Assembly: GCA_036426205.1 (NCBI GenBank)
Contig: CM071571.1
Location: 117,767,977-117,831,976, forward strand
Origin: Ascaphus truei
Lineage: Eukaryota; Chordata; Amphibia; Anura; Ascaphidae
DNA length: 64,000 nucleotides
Reading direction: 5' to 3'
Shown here one piece after another: positions 1 through 9,054 of the stretch (position 1 is its first letter; every line of letters begins with the position of its first letter). The translations under genes and the position numbers were made by a program. The notes under the pieces were generated by a model, which made no database searches, was not told the origin of the DNA, and saw nothing but the letters and a program-made list of their open reading frames with translations.

Positions 1-85
1 TTAAAAATACAACTATGTACCGACAAAGTACTTATTTTGTATACAAAATGTTCTAAAAAGGAAAACAAATCAGTGCACTAGGAAT

Positions 86-342
86 CAAGATGGGCGAATC
101 TGCCCAAATCTGTTTCCTGGATTTTTTCGCATTTTCCTTCCAAAATACGTTTCGCGGTGTAAAATCGCCAATTGGATTCTACAAATTCGTCCACACATTT
201 CAGAATCCGCTGTGTGCATTGGCAATAATAATAAAACAAAATCCGCAAAACGCAATCGCCCCTTTTGAGATTGATCCGCTGAAATCCGCAGAGCAAAATG
301 AACCCGCCGATCCCCTGTGGAACAAATTTACCCATATCTAAC
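86..342. mobile_element. MITE, hAT-like, family GATGGGCGAA (copy 1)
   Basis: This short palindromic repeat opens with GATGGGCGAATCTG and closes with TTTACCCATATCTA, which are inverted relative to each other. The body is rich in CGGATTTG/GAATCCG-type words. A second, clearer copy lies at 51092-51427 and fragments lie near 55065 and 58840. The ends resemble hAT-type termini (inference). Both strands are open for over 80 codons here, but only because the repeat lacks stop codons. Confidence 0.55.
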
Positions 343-1280
343 TAGGAATGCATTAGTAGGTAATTTTATAACCAAATGGACACAGTATATTTTAATTGCA
401 ATAATTTCCATATATACTTTATATCTATTTCTAAAGCTTATTTGCATTTATGTTTTTAAAAAAAACTACACGATCAAGCAAACATAATTCTAGCTATTTA
501 TGTAAAATGAAGCAACCTTTGGTAATAAATATACTAAACTAGCCTCCCTCTAGTCTTGCAAATGTATGTATGTGTTCTATAATTTAACATGTTATAATTT
601 GTTTGGAAAATTAAAGTAATAAACTACAGTTTGTTGTTAGTCTGAACAGTGGCTATGATTGTCACAGTGGGTGGTTGCAAATGCTGGGGGAAAAAAGTAT
701 TGTCAAAAACATATGTAGACAGCATAAATACTATTTTCTAAGGGCTATTATCAAAGCAGTATTTTTAGACCAAGTATTGCATTTAAAAATTCACCCCCTA
801 AGATAACATCTACAGTTAATGCAATCAAAACCTTATAAAGGATTTCTCTTTTTTTCCTCTCCATCTCTGTCAGGGCAGTTCAGAAAATAAGCTCCCAAAA
901 TCAATAGATCTTATTGCTGTATTATATATATATATAAAAAAAACCTTTAAGGCCAGCTGTTTAATATGCTGTGTAACCTCTTCTTCGTGTTAAGAAATCC
1001 TCTGAGCTCCATTAATCAAAGCATTTTACTGGTGGTTTCACAGTATATAACGGCACAGATAAACAAAGGAGGTACTGACTGGGTAGGGGGGGGGGAAGGA
1101 GGGGGAGGGTTGAAGTTAGGATGTACAGGGTTAAGTTTTAGTGGTGTCAGAGCAGGTAGTTTGGCTCAGTGGGGAGGTATAAGAGTAATGGGAAAAATAT
1201 ACTCGCCCTCTTTTCCTGCTTGCGCACGAGGAGTCATCATGTTGCCAAAGAAATACACCCATGCTGACAAGCCCATGCTA
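343..1280. other. AT-rich intergenic DNA, no gene seen
   Basis: Mostly AT-rich sequence with a short TA run near 925-940 and a G-rich run near 1085-1110. I see no conserved coding signal. The frame starting at 966 is low-complexity and runs into the MITE that follows. Confidence 0.5.
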
Positions 1281-1648
1281 CAGATGCTGCGGTCGTTATT
1301 CGAACAAATCACGGAGCCGTTTTCATGTGCGCTGCTGTACTCCACGCGGCATTGACGCGGCCAATCGCACGAGGCACACCTGTTTATCGCGGTTGCTTTG
1401 TTTGAATTTCATGGATTGTGTGCAATTAAATGCAATGAAATTAATGAATTGTAATGTGTACAGTACTGTGCTACTGTGCTACTGTGTCAATTTCAGGTGT
1501 TTAAAAACCAGAACACTAAAATGCAATTTTCTGCACTCGCCTGCACTCGCGTCTTAAGACGGTAAGGTTGGAAGAAATCCCGCTCCATGACATGGGTATT
1601 CTGAGGTATACAACTCATGAAGTGTTCGAATAACGGCTGCTGCATCTG
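1281..1648. mobile_element. Mariner-type MITE sharing ITR signature with the 10-kb element
   Basis: A 368-bp non-autonomous element with near-perfect terminal inverted repeats. The left end reads CAGATGCTGCGG and then CGTTATTCGAACA; the right end, reverse-complemented, reads CAGATGCAGCAGC and then CGTTATTCGAACA. TA dinucleotides flank both ends (1279-1280 and 1649-1650), as expected for Tc1/mariner insertion. The inner part of the ITR, TTATTCNAAC, and most of the first 13 bases match the ITRs of the large element at 6179-16413 (about 17-18 of 25 positions). No coding capacity. Confidence 0.75.
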
Positions 1649-2525
1649 TACGTGCACTGGGCCAGGTGAAGTTTCCCCCGTCTATTCGTCTGAGAAGCAG
1701 CTGTTTTCTGCTATCAGGGAGAGGTCTATGAGCTGCAGATCTGACTGATTGTGGGGAGCTCTGGATTTAGGGGCTGTTCCCCCATGGGATCACTGAGCAG
1801 TGCTATGCACCATCTAGTGCCTAAAGTAGCCAGATGAGGGCCTGGCCACCTGCGCACCTGTTCCCCGGGATCTCCACCAGGATATGTGAGAGGAGGAAGT
1901 TGGTGGCGTGCCCCACAGCAAAGCAGAGGGACAGGAGAGCTGACCTGTCTTCAAGGTCGGAGGGATATAGGAGGAAGAGCATAAGGTGGGCTGGTGAGTA
2001 TTTAAAGGGACAGGTTGGTAGTTTTAAGAGGTGTTGATCAGCTAAGCGGTAGAGTGTGGGGGGATTAGGATAATGTCGAGGGCTAGGGACTCTTGTTTAA
2101 TTAGGTCCCTTAGTACCCCCACCCCTCCTGGTTTTGATTTCCAAGGGCTGTATTTTTTTTTGGTGGAGGATAGGGATGATTACAATGTTCCTAAATTGTC
2201 TCGATTCAGGACTGTAGGAGGTAATGGAAGAATCGAGTGAAGACAGGATTTATGGTGGGGAGGGTGAAGGGTGTTTGAAAAATCTGGGCACCTGGGCTGT
2301 GCTTTATGCTGTTCCTAACCAGTTAGATAATAATGGTGGGGCTTGTGGGGGCCAGGTATGGTCGGATATGGCGGGGGTGTCAGGTAGTGGGATACAGGCA
2401 GTTTCTGGTGTTGGCAGGGCAGCGGAGATCTAAATACCAGCGGTACCAGAGTATCTATGCAGGCCAAGGTGGCTGTCATGGTGGATGCCAGACAGAAGCG
2501 GCAAGCACTGTAAGGGCCCAGGAGT
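1649..2525. other. Unassigned sequence upstream of DIRS remnant
   Basis: G-rich unique-looking sequence. It may include the 5' part of the DIRS element that follows, but I cannot recognise termini or a frame. Confidence 0.3.
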
Positions 2526-2810
2526 GTGAGGGCAACCACAGCAGTGGAAGCACCAAAGAAATTTCCATATGTCACTTCTAAGGAGGCCTATTTATGTTGG
2601 GCTATCCCACTTGATATGCACTTGCTTTTGACTATGAAGGAGATAATTTGGGCAGCAGAGTATGTGGACATCTGGACATTACACCTGGGGTACAAGGTCC
2701 TGCTGCTACGAGTTGATAAGAAGGGGGATTATTTGGATGATGAAAAAAAAGGAGAAGCAGGTACCAAGAACCTTTGGGAATTGTCTATAGCCGTATGTTA
2801 TTCTTGCTAG
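2526..2810 (+). pseudogene. DIRS gag-like fragment
   Basis: An open segment of about 90 codons contains a PLDMHL...MKEIIWAAEYVDIW block. This resembles the DIRS gag signature in which a short 'lg.hv...k.kIw.geYvdl' motif precedes an acidic stretch. It is followed in the same orientation by the RT block, which supports one decayed element. The frame is short, has no clear start of its own and is not likely to be functional. Moderate confidence, by motif recall only. Confidence 0.45.
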
Positions 2811-3149
2811 CCTGATAGTTGAGATGTCGCCTATAGTAACTTGCTCAAGCACCCTTGGTTCTTACAGAGCGGGACGGCAGTCTACAGCACACCAGGCAAT
2901 TGACCAACTCCACCAAGGGTGTGTGCTGGCCATAAAATGAGGTAAATTTCAAGTGAAGGTCATCATGTCAATTAAGGCATGTATGCTCGGGATGCAGAAG
3001 AAATCATCCTGCACAGAGGTACTTCAAGAAAGGTAGAAGTTAGGAAGGAGCCAGAGAAGCTAAGGATGCTGCAAATAAGGGCAATGACACAAGCAAGCGC
3101 TACCACTATAGGAGAGTCTCTCCAAGTAGCCCTTTAAAGAAGCCACAAG

Positions 3150-4380
3150 TACTGCGATTCGGCTTTTGCAAGGGGTTCCGGACCTCATTCAGTCAGTCAG
3201 GGCAAAGAGCTAGGAACTTAAAATCATCAGCAGGGCATCAAGAGGTGATCCACAGCAAGTTGGAGAAAGAAGTGGGTTTGGGCTTGATGACAAGGCCATT
3301 TGCTAACCTGAGAGTGTCACAATTGGGGGTGGTCCCCAAAAGGAGCTCAGTGCATACCGACTTCTGTTGAATATCAAGGGGGTATCTCTGAATTCTGATG
3401 TCAACAACGACATTGGCAGGGTGATATACTGTCACTTGGACAAACTGCGGGGCTGGAGTATTTTGGCTTGGACAGACTAGCAGGCAGGTAGCGATGGTCT
3501 GCAGCAAAGACGAGGTCAGGGCTGCTAACAGACTATGGATGGTAAGGAACAAAGCAGAAGTCAGGACTGGTGGTAAGAAGAGAGCACTGGTCCGTAAACA
3601 GGCAGAGGTCAGGGCTTGAGAAAGGCAAGTGTATTGAAGTCCGAGCAGGGTCTGAAACACAGCAAAAGTAAGTAACAGACAGCCAGGAAACAGCAAACTT
3701 GCATACTGGGAAGAACCACCATAAGCAGACACCGGAAGCAGTAAGTGGGGGTCTTATATGGAGCTGGCTGGAGAAAGGGAATTGGTGCTCAGCATCAGGT
3801 ACTGTCATTCAAAAAATATTTAAGGCACAAAGTAATCAGAATTATCTGAGAGTTCTCTGCAGAAATCAGCAGCAGGTAACAACAGCAGTTCCAGTGGCAA
3901 AATTGCTGACAGTGACAAGGAGTTCAATCCCCACCTGGGACATCCCAGGCACCTACACTTCTTTTGACGGGGCAATGAAGCTGGTGAGGAGGTGTGGTCT
4001 GGGATCATTGCTAGCAAAGAAGGATATCAAATGTAATTCCATTTTCTGCCGGTAAATCCAGACTGTTTTCCTATACTGGGGTTTGAATTTAGGGAGGCAG
4101 TTTTTTGTTGACAATTGCCTGCCAATAGGATGGTCAATTTTTTGTTTTATTTTGCATTATTCAGTCCTTTTTCATATTGGGTTCTTTGGCAAATGGCGGC
4201 GAACTTAGGGGTACTCCATTACCTTCATGATTTTTTGTTTGTCGGTCCAGCAGAGTCTGGGTCTTGCATGTTTTTTTAAAGAGCTTTGAGGAACTAGCAG
4301 CAAGTTTAGGGGTACCGCTGGCTATAGGGAAGACTGAGGGCACTTTGCAAGGCTGTCTTTCCTAGAAATCGAGATTGAAA
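3150..4380 (+). pseudogene. DIRS reverse transcriptase, interrupted
   Basis: The first block (about 3160-3400) reads EVIHSKLEKEVGLG then TRPFANLRVSQLGVVPK, matching the start of DIRS RT. About 470 bp of unrelated sequence follow. The RT then resumes near 3950 with YTSFDGAMKLVRR, a region corresponding to AKKDIK, and VDNCLPIG, which are successive RT blocks. Several stops and frame changes show it is dead. RT would copy the element's RNA into DNA; in DIRS elements integration uses a tyrosine recombinase, which is not seen here. Confidence 0.6.
3470..3940. other. Insertion inside DIRS RT
   Basis: This stretch separates two consecutive RT blocks. It is rich in repeated CAGGTCAGGGCT-like and GCAGAAGTCAGG-like words. 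Edges are approximate. I could not recognise terminal repeats or assign a class. Confidence 0.35.
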
Positions 4381-4569
4381 AAATTCAAATGGTATATAGA
4401 TTGCCTAAGAATAAGCAGGTGGAGTTACAAGGAAATATTTATGGGGCAAAAATAGCTAAAAAGGTAACACTGAAACAACATAATTTGCTTTTGGATTATC
4501 TGGTGTTTGCTTGCAGGGTCCTGCCAATGAGTAGGATTTTTATCCTATGGGTGGCTCTGGGTTTAAAAA

Positions 4570-4789
4570 CAAATTAGTAGATGAATGCTGCACTCCCCAA
4601 TAAACAAAAATGTAATAAATACCGGTGCTCCTGGTTCAGGAATCTCTGGGTGGTATTCCAATGTAAGATAGGAAGGCTGGAAATGCCATTTGCATTTGAG
4701 AAAGGCCCTTGAGGCCGAAACGTCATCATACTGGCTCACAAATAAATTTTCTTAGCAGAAATCCATAGTGCCCAGGCTCTTCCTTCCTA
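4570..4789 (+). mobile_element. 220-bp ribozyme-bearing insertion with 14-bp TSD
   Basis: The DIRS sequence is interrupted here, and the 14-mer TCTGGGTTTAAAAA occurs exactly on both sides (4556-4569 and 4790-4803). That is a target-site duplication of retrotransposition length. The insert carries a hammerhead-like motif near its middle and an AATAAA-containing stretch after it (near 4740). It encodes no protein. I read it as a short non-autonomous retroelement related to the 3' end of Penelope-like elements. Confidence 0.65.
4691..4730 (+). ncRNA. Hammerhead-like ribozyme motif
   Basis: The order TTGAGAA, stem AGGCC / GGCC with loop CTTGA, then GAAACGTCA fits a degenerate hammerhead core (CUGANGA, helix II, GAAA). 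The first core element differs from consensus, so activity is doubtful. Penelope-like elements are known to carry minimal hammerheads; the same layout recurs across this window. Confidence 0.45.
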
Positions 4790-5373
4790 TCTGGGTTTAA
4801 AAAGCCACATAATTTACTTACGTTAACAAAAGTCTCTCTTGAATCATTCAATGGGAGGACGTTGTGGCTGGAGTCGAAAGTGTCAAAGAGGGCTTTAGAA
4901 CATTTTATGAATGCATCTGGATGATGGAGATTTGTGGCATTTTGTCACGATCGGTGTGTAAAGAGCTGGCCTCAATGAGTGGGTGGAGTAAGGATTAGTC
5001 CGTAATTTGACCTTTTAATTTTTTTCTGGTGTAGTCATATCTGGTGGAGGTGATGAATGGGTGACGGACAGCTCTACCATGGCTGTGCGCTTGCTGAGAA
5101 GATTAGTGCTCTGTCAAATGGGGAACATTTATTTTAGGGCAAAGCATGTTCTGGGACTAGAGAATAACAGAGCTGATGCATTCATGTCTCATTCTGTGAG
5201 CTACTGTGAGCTGCTGCTGTTGCATTGGGGTGCTTATCTGCTGCTTGTACTACTAGGAGCAGCAGCACTGACATCATGTGATCTGGTTTACAAACTGCCA
5301 CTACACAGGCTAGCACTAGCACCCACACCATAATCATTACCACTGCTATTGATCATCAACCCTGTTATATAAA

Positions 5374-6165
5374 TGTAACATGGTATGTCTCAGGTACCGT
5401 CTTTCCCCACATAGAATGGTCTATTACATAAGCCCTGTTATGTTCCAGGCAGTAACAGGTTAATATATGGGCTAATGACCCCCCTTGTTCTTTCCTTGAA
5501 GATGAAGGAAAGGAGGGGGTGACTCATGGCCTGTGTACAGCCCCTTGGAGGTGGGTACAGTCCATGAGCCCGCCCCTTCTAGATTCTTCTGCGGAGGATC
5601 TAAATTGAGTTGAGCTTGATTCTCCTACGGGAGAGGATGAGAGAGGTTCTACTCTAACCTGCTCTAGGAGTAGGTGTGGAAAGAGATGAGGTCTAGCTCT
5701 GATCCCGAAAGGGAGTAAGAGGGCTATGAGTCTTCACCATTGCGGGGCAAGCATGCCATTCTAAGCCGGCCGGCCTAGAGACCATCCAGACCAGAATGTC
5801 CCAAGAGAATGGGCAAGCACCATCCATAAATCCTGCACTGCAGGAGACTATGCTGCTCTAAGGAAGGAGCAGGAGAGAAAGAAAATAAAGATGCTTGTGC
5901 ACCTTGCCTCTGCCTGGGTGTCAGTTACTGAGCAGGAGGTAGATGGACTGCAATGATAGGAGCTGATATCCTAGTCTTGGGATCGTGTCATGGCTGGAGG
6001 CGCTGTACCATGAGTGTGAGTAACTAAGAAATATCCCTAAAGTTTGTCCCATTGCCCATACCATCACGCAGCTCAGCTTCTCTTGACACCTCAGGTAGGC
6101 TTCAGCACCACACAAGAAGCAGTAACCAGGGTAGTTTCCCAGAGGAGGGGGGAAACAGGGTTACA
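5374..6165 (+). mobile_element. Probable solo LTR (about 792 bp)
   Basis: The segment starts TGTAAC and ends GTTACA, perfect 6-bp inverted LTR-type termini. Near its 3' half it has AATAAAG (about 5885) and TGGAGGCGCTG (about 5996), both also present in the 801-bp LTRs at 32888 and 37101, at similar relative positions. I could not find a matching target duplication, so the boundaries are tentative. It ends 13 bp before the mariner element begins. Confidence 0.5.
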
Positions 6166-6178
6166 CAAACAACATCTA

Positions 6179-6203
6179 CAGTGGCGACCAACTTTATTCT
6201 AAC
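6179..6203 (+). repeat. Left terminal inverted repeat
   Basis: Starts CAGTGGCGACC and ends TTTATTCTAAC, directly after TA at 6177-6178. It pairs with 16389-16413; the last 11 bases are identical in both ends. Confidence 0.8.
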
Positions 6204-6894
6204 TCAGCTAGCACCGCGAATTTCAGAATATCCCGGTGATGTGCGGTTTGTGTCGTTTTCGCCCGGAGTGTATTGCGTTATTTTCGCTGCTGTGATTTAA
6301 GCATTTTATTCCCGCTGGCTGCAATACTGCAATGCCGTGTAAAAACGCATGGGGGCGTTTGCGAGCTGTTGTCTTTGGAGTCTAATACCTTCGCGGTTCA
6401 ACCTACAGTACACAGTCTGTGCGTGCGCGCGCAGTAATAGTAAAATTGCATATTTAATTTATTTTAAAGTACAGTACTGTACATGCTCGGACCCTGTTGG
6501 GGTGAAGTGAGGGGGTTCCTAACATCTGGGGGCAAAATGAATTTTAGTTCTATGGTGCGTACTGTCTTGTTGCCGTATTATTTTGGTGGGGCTGGCTGGG
6601 TACTTCTTTAGGGGGCTGACCATTACTGTACATTAAAACTTTTCTTTTTGTTTTTCCTCAGCAAAGAAAACAGCTAATGGGGGGATTTCGATGGATAATA
6701 TTGTACTGTATGCTGATGTTTTCCGGCCGTACAGTATACTGTGTAATAAACCAGAATAAATAAAACTATGCATTTATTCTACATGTTCAGTATCGTTTCA
6801 TTATGTGTCTTCTACAGTATACTGTACAGTGGTATACAGTGCCTAACATCTATGGGCAAAAAGAATTTTATTTCTAGGTGCCCTAGAACAGAAG

Positions 6895-6953
6895 TTCCCA
6901 CACCAATTGCCCGTGAACTTGACCGAGGCCCTAAGTAGTTCCCACGCCAATTG
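6895..6953 (-). repeat. 15-bp motif pair (TTCCCACGCCAATTG)
   Basis: Two copies, at 6895-6909 (one mismatch, CACACC) and 6939-6953 (exact). They are members of a set of 11 copies found only inside the transposon arms. Confidence 0.65.
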
Positions 6954-7480
6954 CGCGAATATAATGTAAAATAATCCGTTCTGTGGGTCTGAGCGGGTTG
7001 AAATTTGCCTGGTCCTCATGCGGGAGGTCCCTTGCCTAAGTGGCAAAATATCAGCCTTGCACGACCCCCGGAACCGGAGATACCAAAAGACAGTTTAAAA
7101 GCACTTTACCAAAGTGGCTTTTTTTCTGCCATGCAAGTCAATGGCAAAAACCTGAACTTTAACATCACCCTGACTCCGTTCTGTTGCCACGAGAGGGTCG
7201 CAATTTGCCATGCAATCCTGCCGCAATTAGGACTACATGGTGACCGAATCTGAGCCCTCTAGGTCGAACAGAAACGGAGTTGTGGGTTCCAGGTTTCTGC
7301 TCATTCTGACTTTGCCGGTTCAAAGCTTTCTCCGCCATTACGCTCAATGGTAGGACCCTCCTTGCCGGCGTGACCCTTTCTCGCCGCCATTACTGCTCAG
7401 ACTCTGTTGGGGTCAAGTGAGGGGGTTCCTAAAATCTAGGGGCAAAATGAATTTTATTTCTAGGTGCCCTAGAACAGAAG

Positions 7481-7516
7481 TTCCCACGCCAATTGACCTA
7501 GTTCCCACGCCAATTG
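7481..7516 (-). repeat. 15-bp motif pair with 21-bp period
   Basis: Two exact copies of TTCCCACGCCAATTG at 7481-7495 and 7502-7516, start to start 21 bp. The mirror pair is at 14461 and 14482. Confidence 0.7.
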
Positions 7517-7576
7517 CGCGCTCATTGCTCTTTTTTTACAATGTTGCCGATCTTGCGGCTTTGCGGTCAGGCAGTA

Positions 7577-7881
7577 NNNNNNNNNNNNNNNNNNNNNNNN
7601 NNNNNNNNNNNNNNNNNNNNNNNNNNNNNNNNNNNNNNNNNNNNNNNNNNNNNNNNNNNNNNNNNNNNNNNNNNNNNNNNNNNNNNNNNNNNNNNNNNNN
7701 NNNNNNNNNNNNNNNNNNNNNNNNNNNNNNNNNNNNNNNNNNNNNNNNNNNNNNNNNNNNNNNNNNNNNNNNNNNNNNNNNNNNNNNNNNNNNNNNNNNN
7801 NNNNNNNNNNNNNNNNNNNNNNNNNNNNNNNNNNNNNNNNNNNNNNNNNNNNNNNNNNNNNNNNNNNNNNNNNNNNNNNNN
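7577..7881. other. Assembly gap (305 N)
   Basis: A run of N inside the left inverted arm. The matching part of the right arm is 13558-14404 (about 847 bp), so the missing sequence can be predicted from it, minus any insertion private to the right arm. Confidence 0.95.
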
Positions 7882-8192
7882 TGCTGTTAACTATTTCAGC
7901 CACACACCTCCAGAGTTTTTAATCCCTCCCTAGCCAAGTGTCAATCGGCTGAGTCACCCTAGCCTACCATCCCCCACTCTCCACTGGGTCGTTGATCTTC
8001 TGCATATTGCCATTGTGTTCTTAATCCGCCCATAGCCGAGCTACAAACACTCAGTACGCCTGCGTCTAATCACACCACCCCCCTCCCCCAACCCTTAGAG
8101 GCCTGTTGTTTGAACGGTAATGCTTTGGAAAATCCCCTCTCGAATTGGAAATGTAAATCTGATGTGCACAGAACAGTGAGAATTGAGAGTAC

Positions 8193-9054
8193 ACAGATAT
8201 TGCAATGGTTAATGGATAATGATGGTTGTCAATGATTATGATTCGCAGGAAAGTGAATAAATATTTATTTTATTTTATCAGGAACCAAAAAATACAAATA
8301 TAAAAATAATAATCAGGAATAATACATACAGTAATGCAGTCTTTATTAAGTTCTTTTGGCAGATTGAAATTGAATAACCATTTGGAAAACATTTGTAAAA
8401 CATGGGGAAACATGAGTAATGCACATTTATAAGAATATTATTTAATACTATATACAGTACTGTACTGTAATGTACTGTATAATATATACTGTATACTGTA
8501 GTAATATTTTTTTATTCGTCTTTATCTTTTCCTCATTCTGTCTGCAGTACAGTAGTTCATTGAGAGAGGAGAGGTTTTGTGTACATCATTACTGCTGTTT
8601 ATATACTGTCATTTGACTATACAGTACAAGCAGATTAGACTGGATGCAACACCCCACCCACCCCTAGGCCACCCTTTTTCCTGAAACGACAAGAAAACAA
8701 AAAATTAGTGCAGTTACTGTACTGTACTGTACTGTACTGTATGTGCATACTGTACTGTATTATGGCAGAACTACTGTAGGTGGTTGGTGCAGCTTTCTCT
8801 CTGGAAAGAAAAAAATGGAGCAGTTAGTACGCAGTTACTGTAGTACTGCCAAACTAGTCTACTGTATACTGTAAAAACTGTATACTCTGACTACGGTTAA
8901 ATTCTATGTACTGTACTTGAACCTGATGGCTGGTGCTCTTCTCTCTGTAAAGAATAAACTAACTACTGTAGTGTATACTCTTACTATCTGGAAAGAAAAA
9001 TTCTGTGCCATACTTACCTGTATCATACTGTACGTACAATACTACAGCACAGTA
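8193..9054. other. Non-coding, 3' side of the transposase gene
   Basis: AT-rich, with repeated ACTGTACTGTACTGT runs (about 8708-8742) and two related CTCTCTGG/TAAAGAA words near 8800 and 8940. It could contain the transposase 3' UTR; a minus-strand AATAAA is visible near 8508. No frame is recognised. Confidence 0.5.

Larger units (their letters stand above)
2526..5210 (+). mobile_element. Decayed DIRS-type retrotransposon
   Basis: Pieces of one DIRS-like element lie in order on the plus strand: a gag-like segment, reverse transcriptase and RNase H. DIRS elements are tyrosine-recombinase retrotransposons common in amphibians and fish. The copy is broken by frameshifts, stops and two insertions (about 3470-3940 and 4570-4789). 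I did not find the recombinase, so the 3' part appears to be lost. The family assignment rests on several motif blocks described in the sub-features. Confidence 0.7.
4389..5210 (+). pseudogene. DIRS RNase H region, interrupted
   Basis: The segment MVYRLPKNKQVELQG ... KKVTLKQHNLL ... FACRVLPMSRIF matches the connection between RT and RNase H of DIRS elements. After a 220-bp insertion flanked by target duplications the same element resumes, ending with VRLLRRLVL ... NIYFRAKHVLGLENNRADAF, the typical RNase H end where 'H.pG..N..ADalSR' is expected. Stops and frameshifts are present. This gives a consistent DIRS identity and a clean pre-insertion reference for dating the insertion. Confidence 0.7.
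6548..8192. repeat. Left internal inverted arm
   Basis: This region is the reverse complement, with small differences, of 13247-15429. It includes a copy of the forkhead gene's last intron and terminal exon (TTTTTCCTCAG acceptor near 6651-6661 followed by AATAAA-rich sequence near 6755), the 15-bp GCCAATTG-type motif four times, and a 305-bp assembly gap. No independent gene is supported; the open frames here are fortuitous and appear in both arms. Confidence 0.75.

Noticed and set aside
7417..7933. Open frames spanning the assembly gap
   Set aside because: Open only because N codons lack stops; flanks are inverted-arm repeat.
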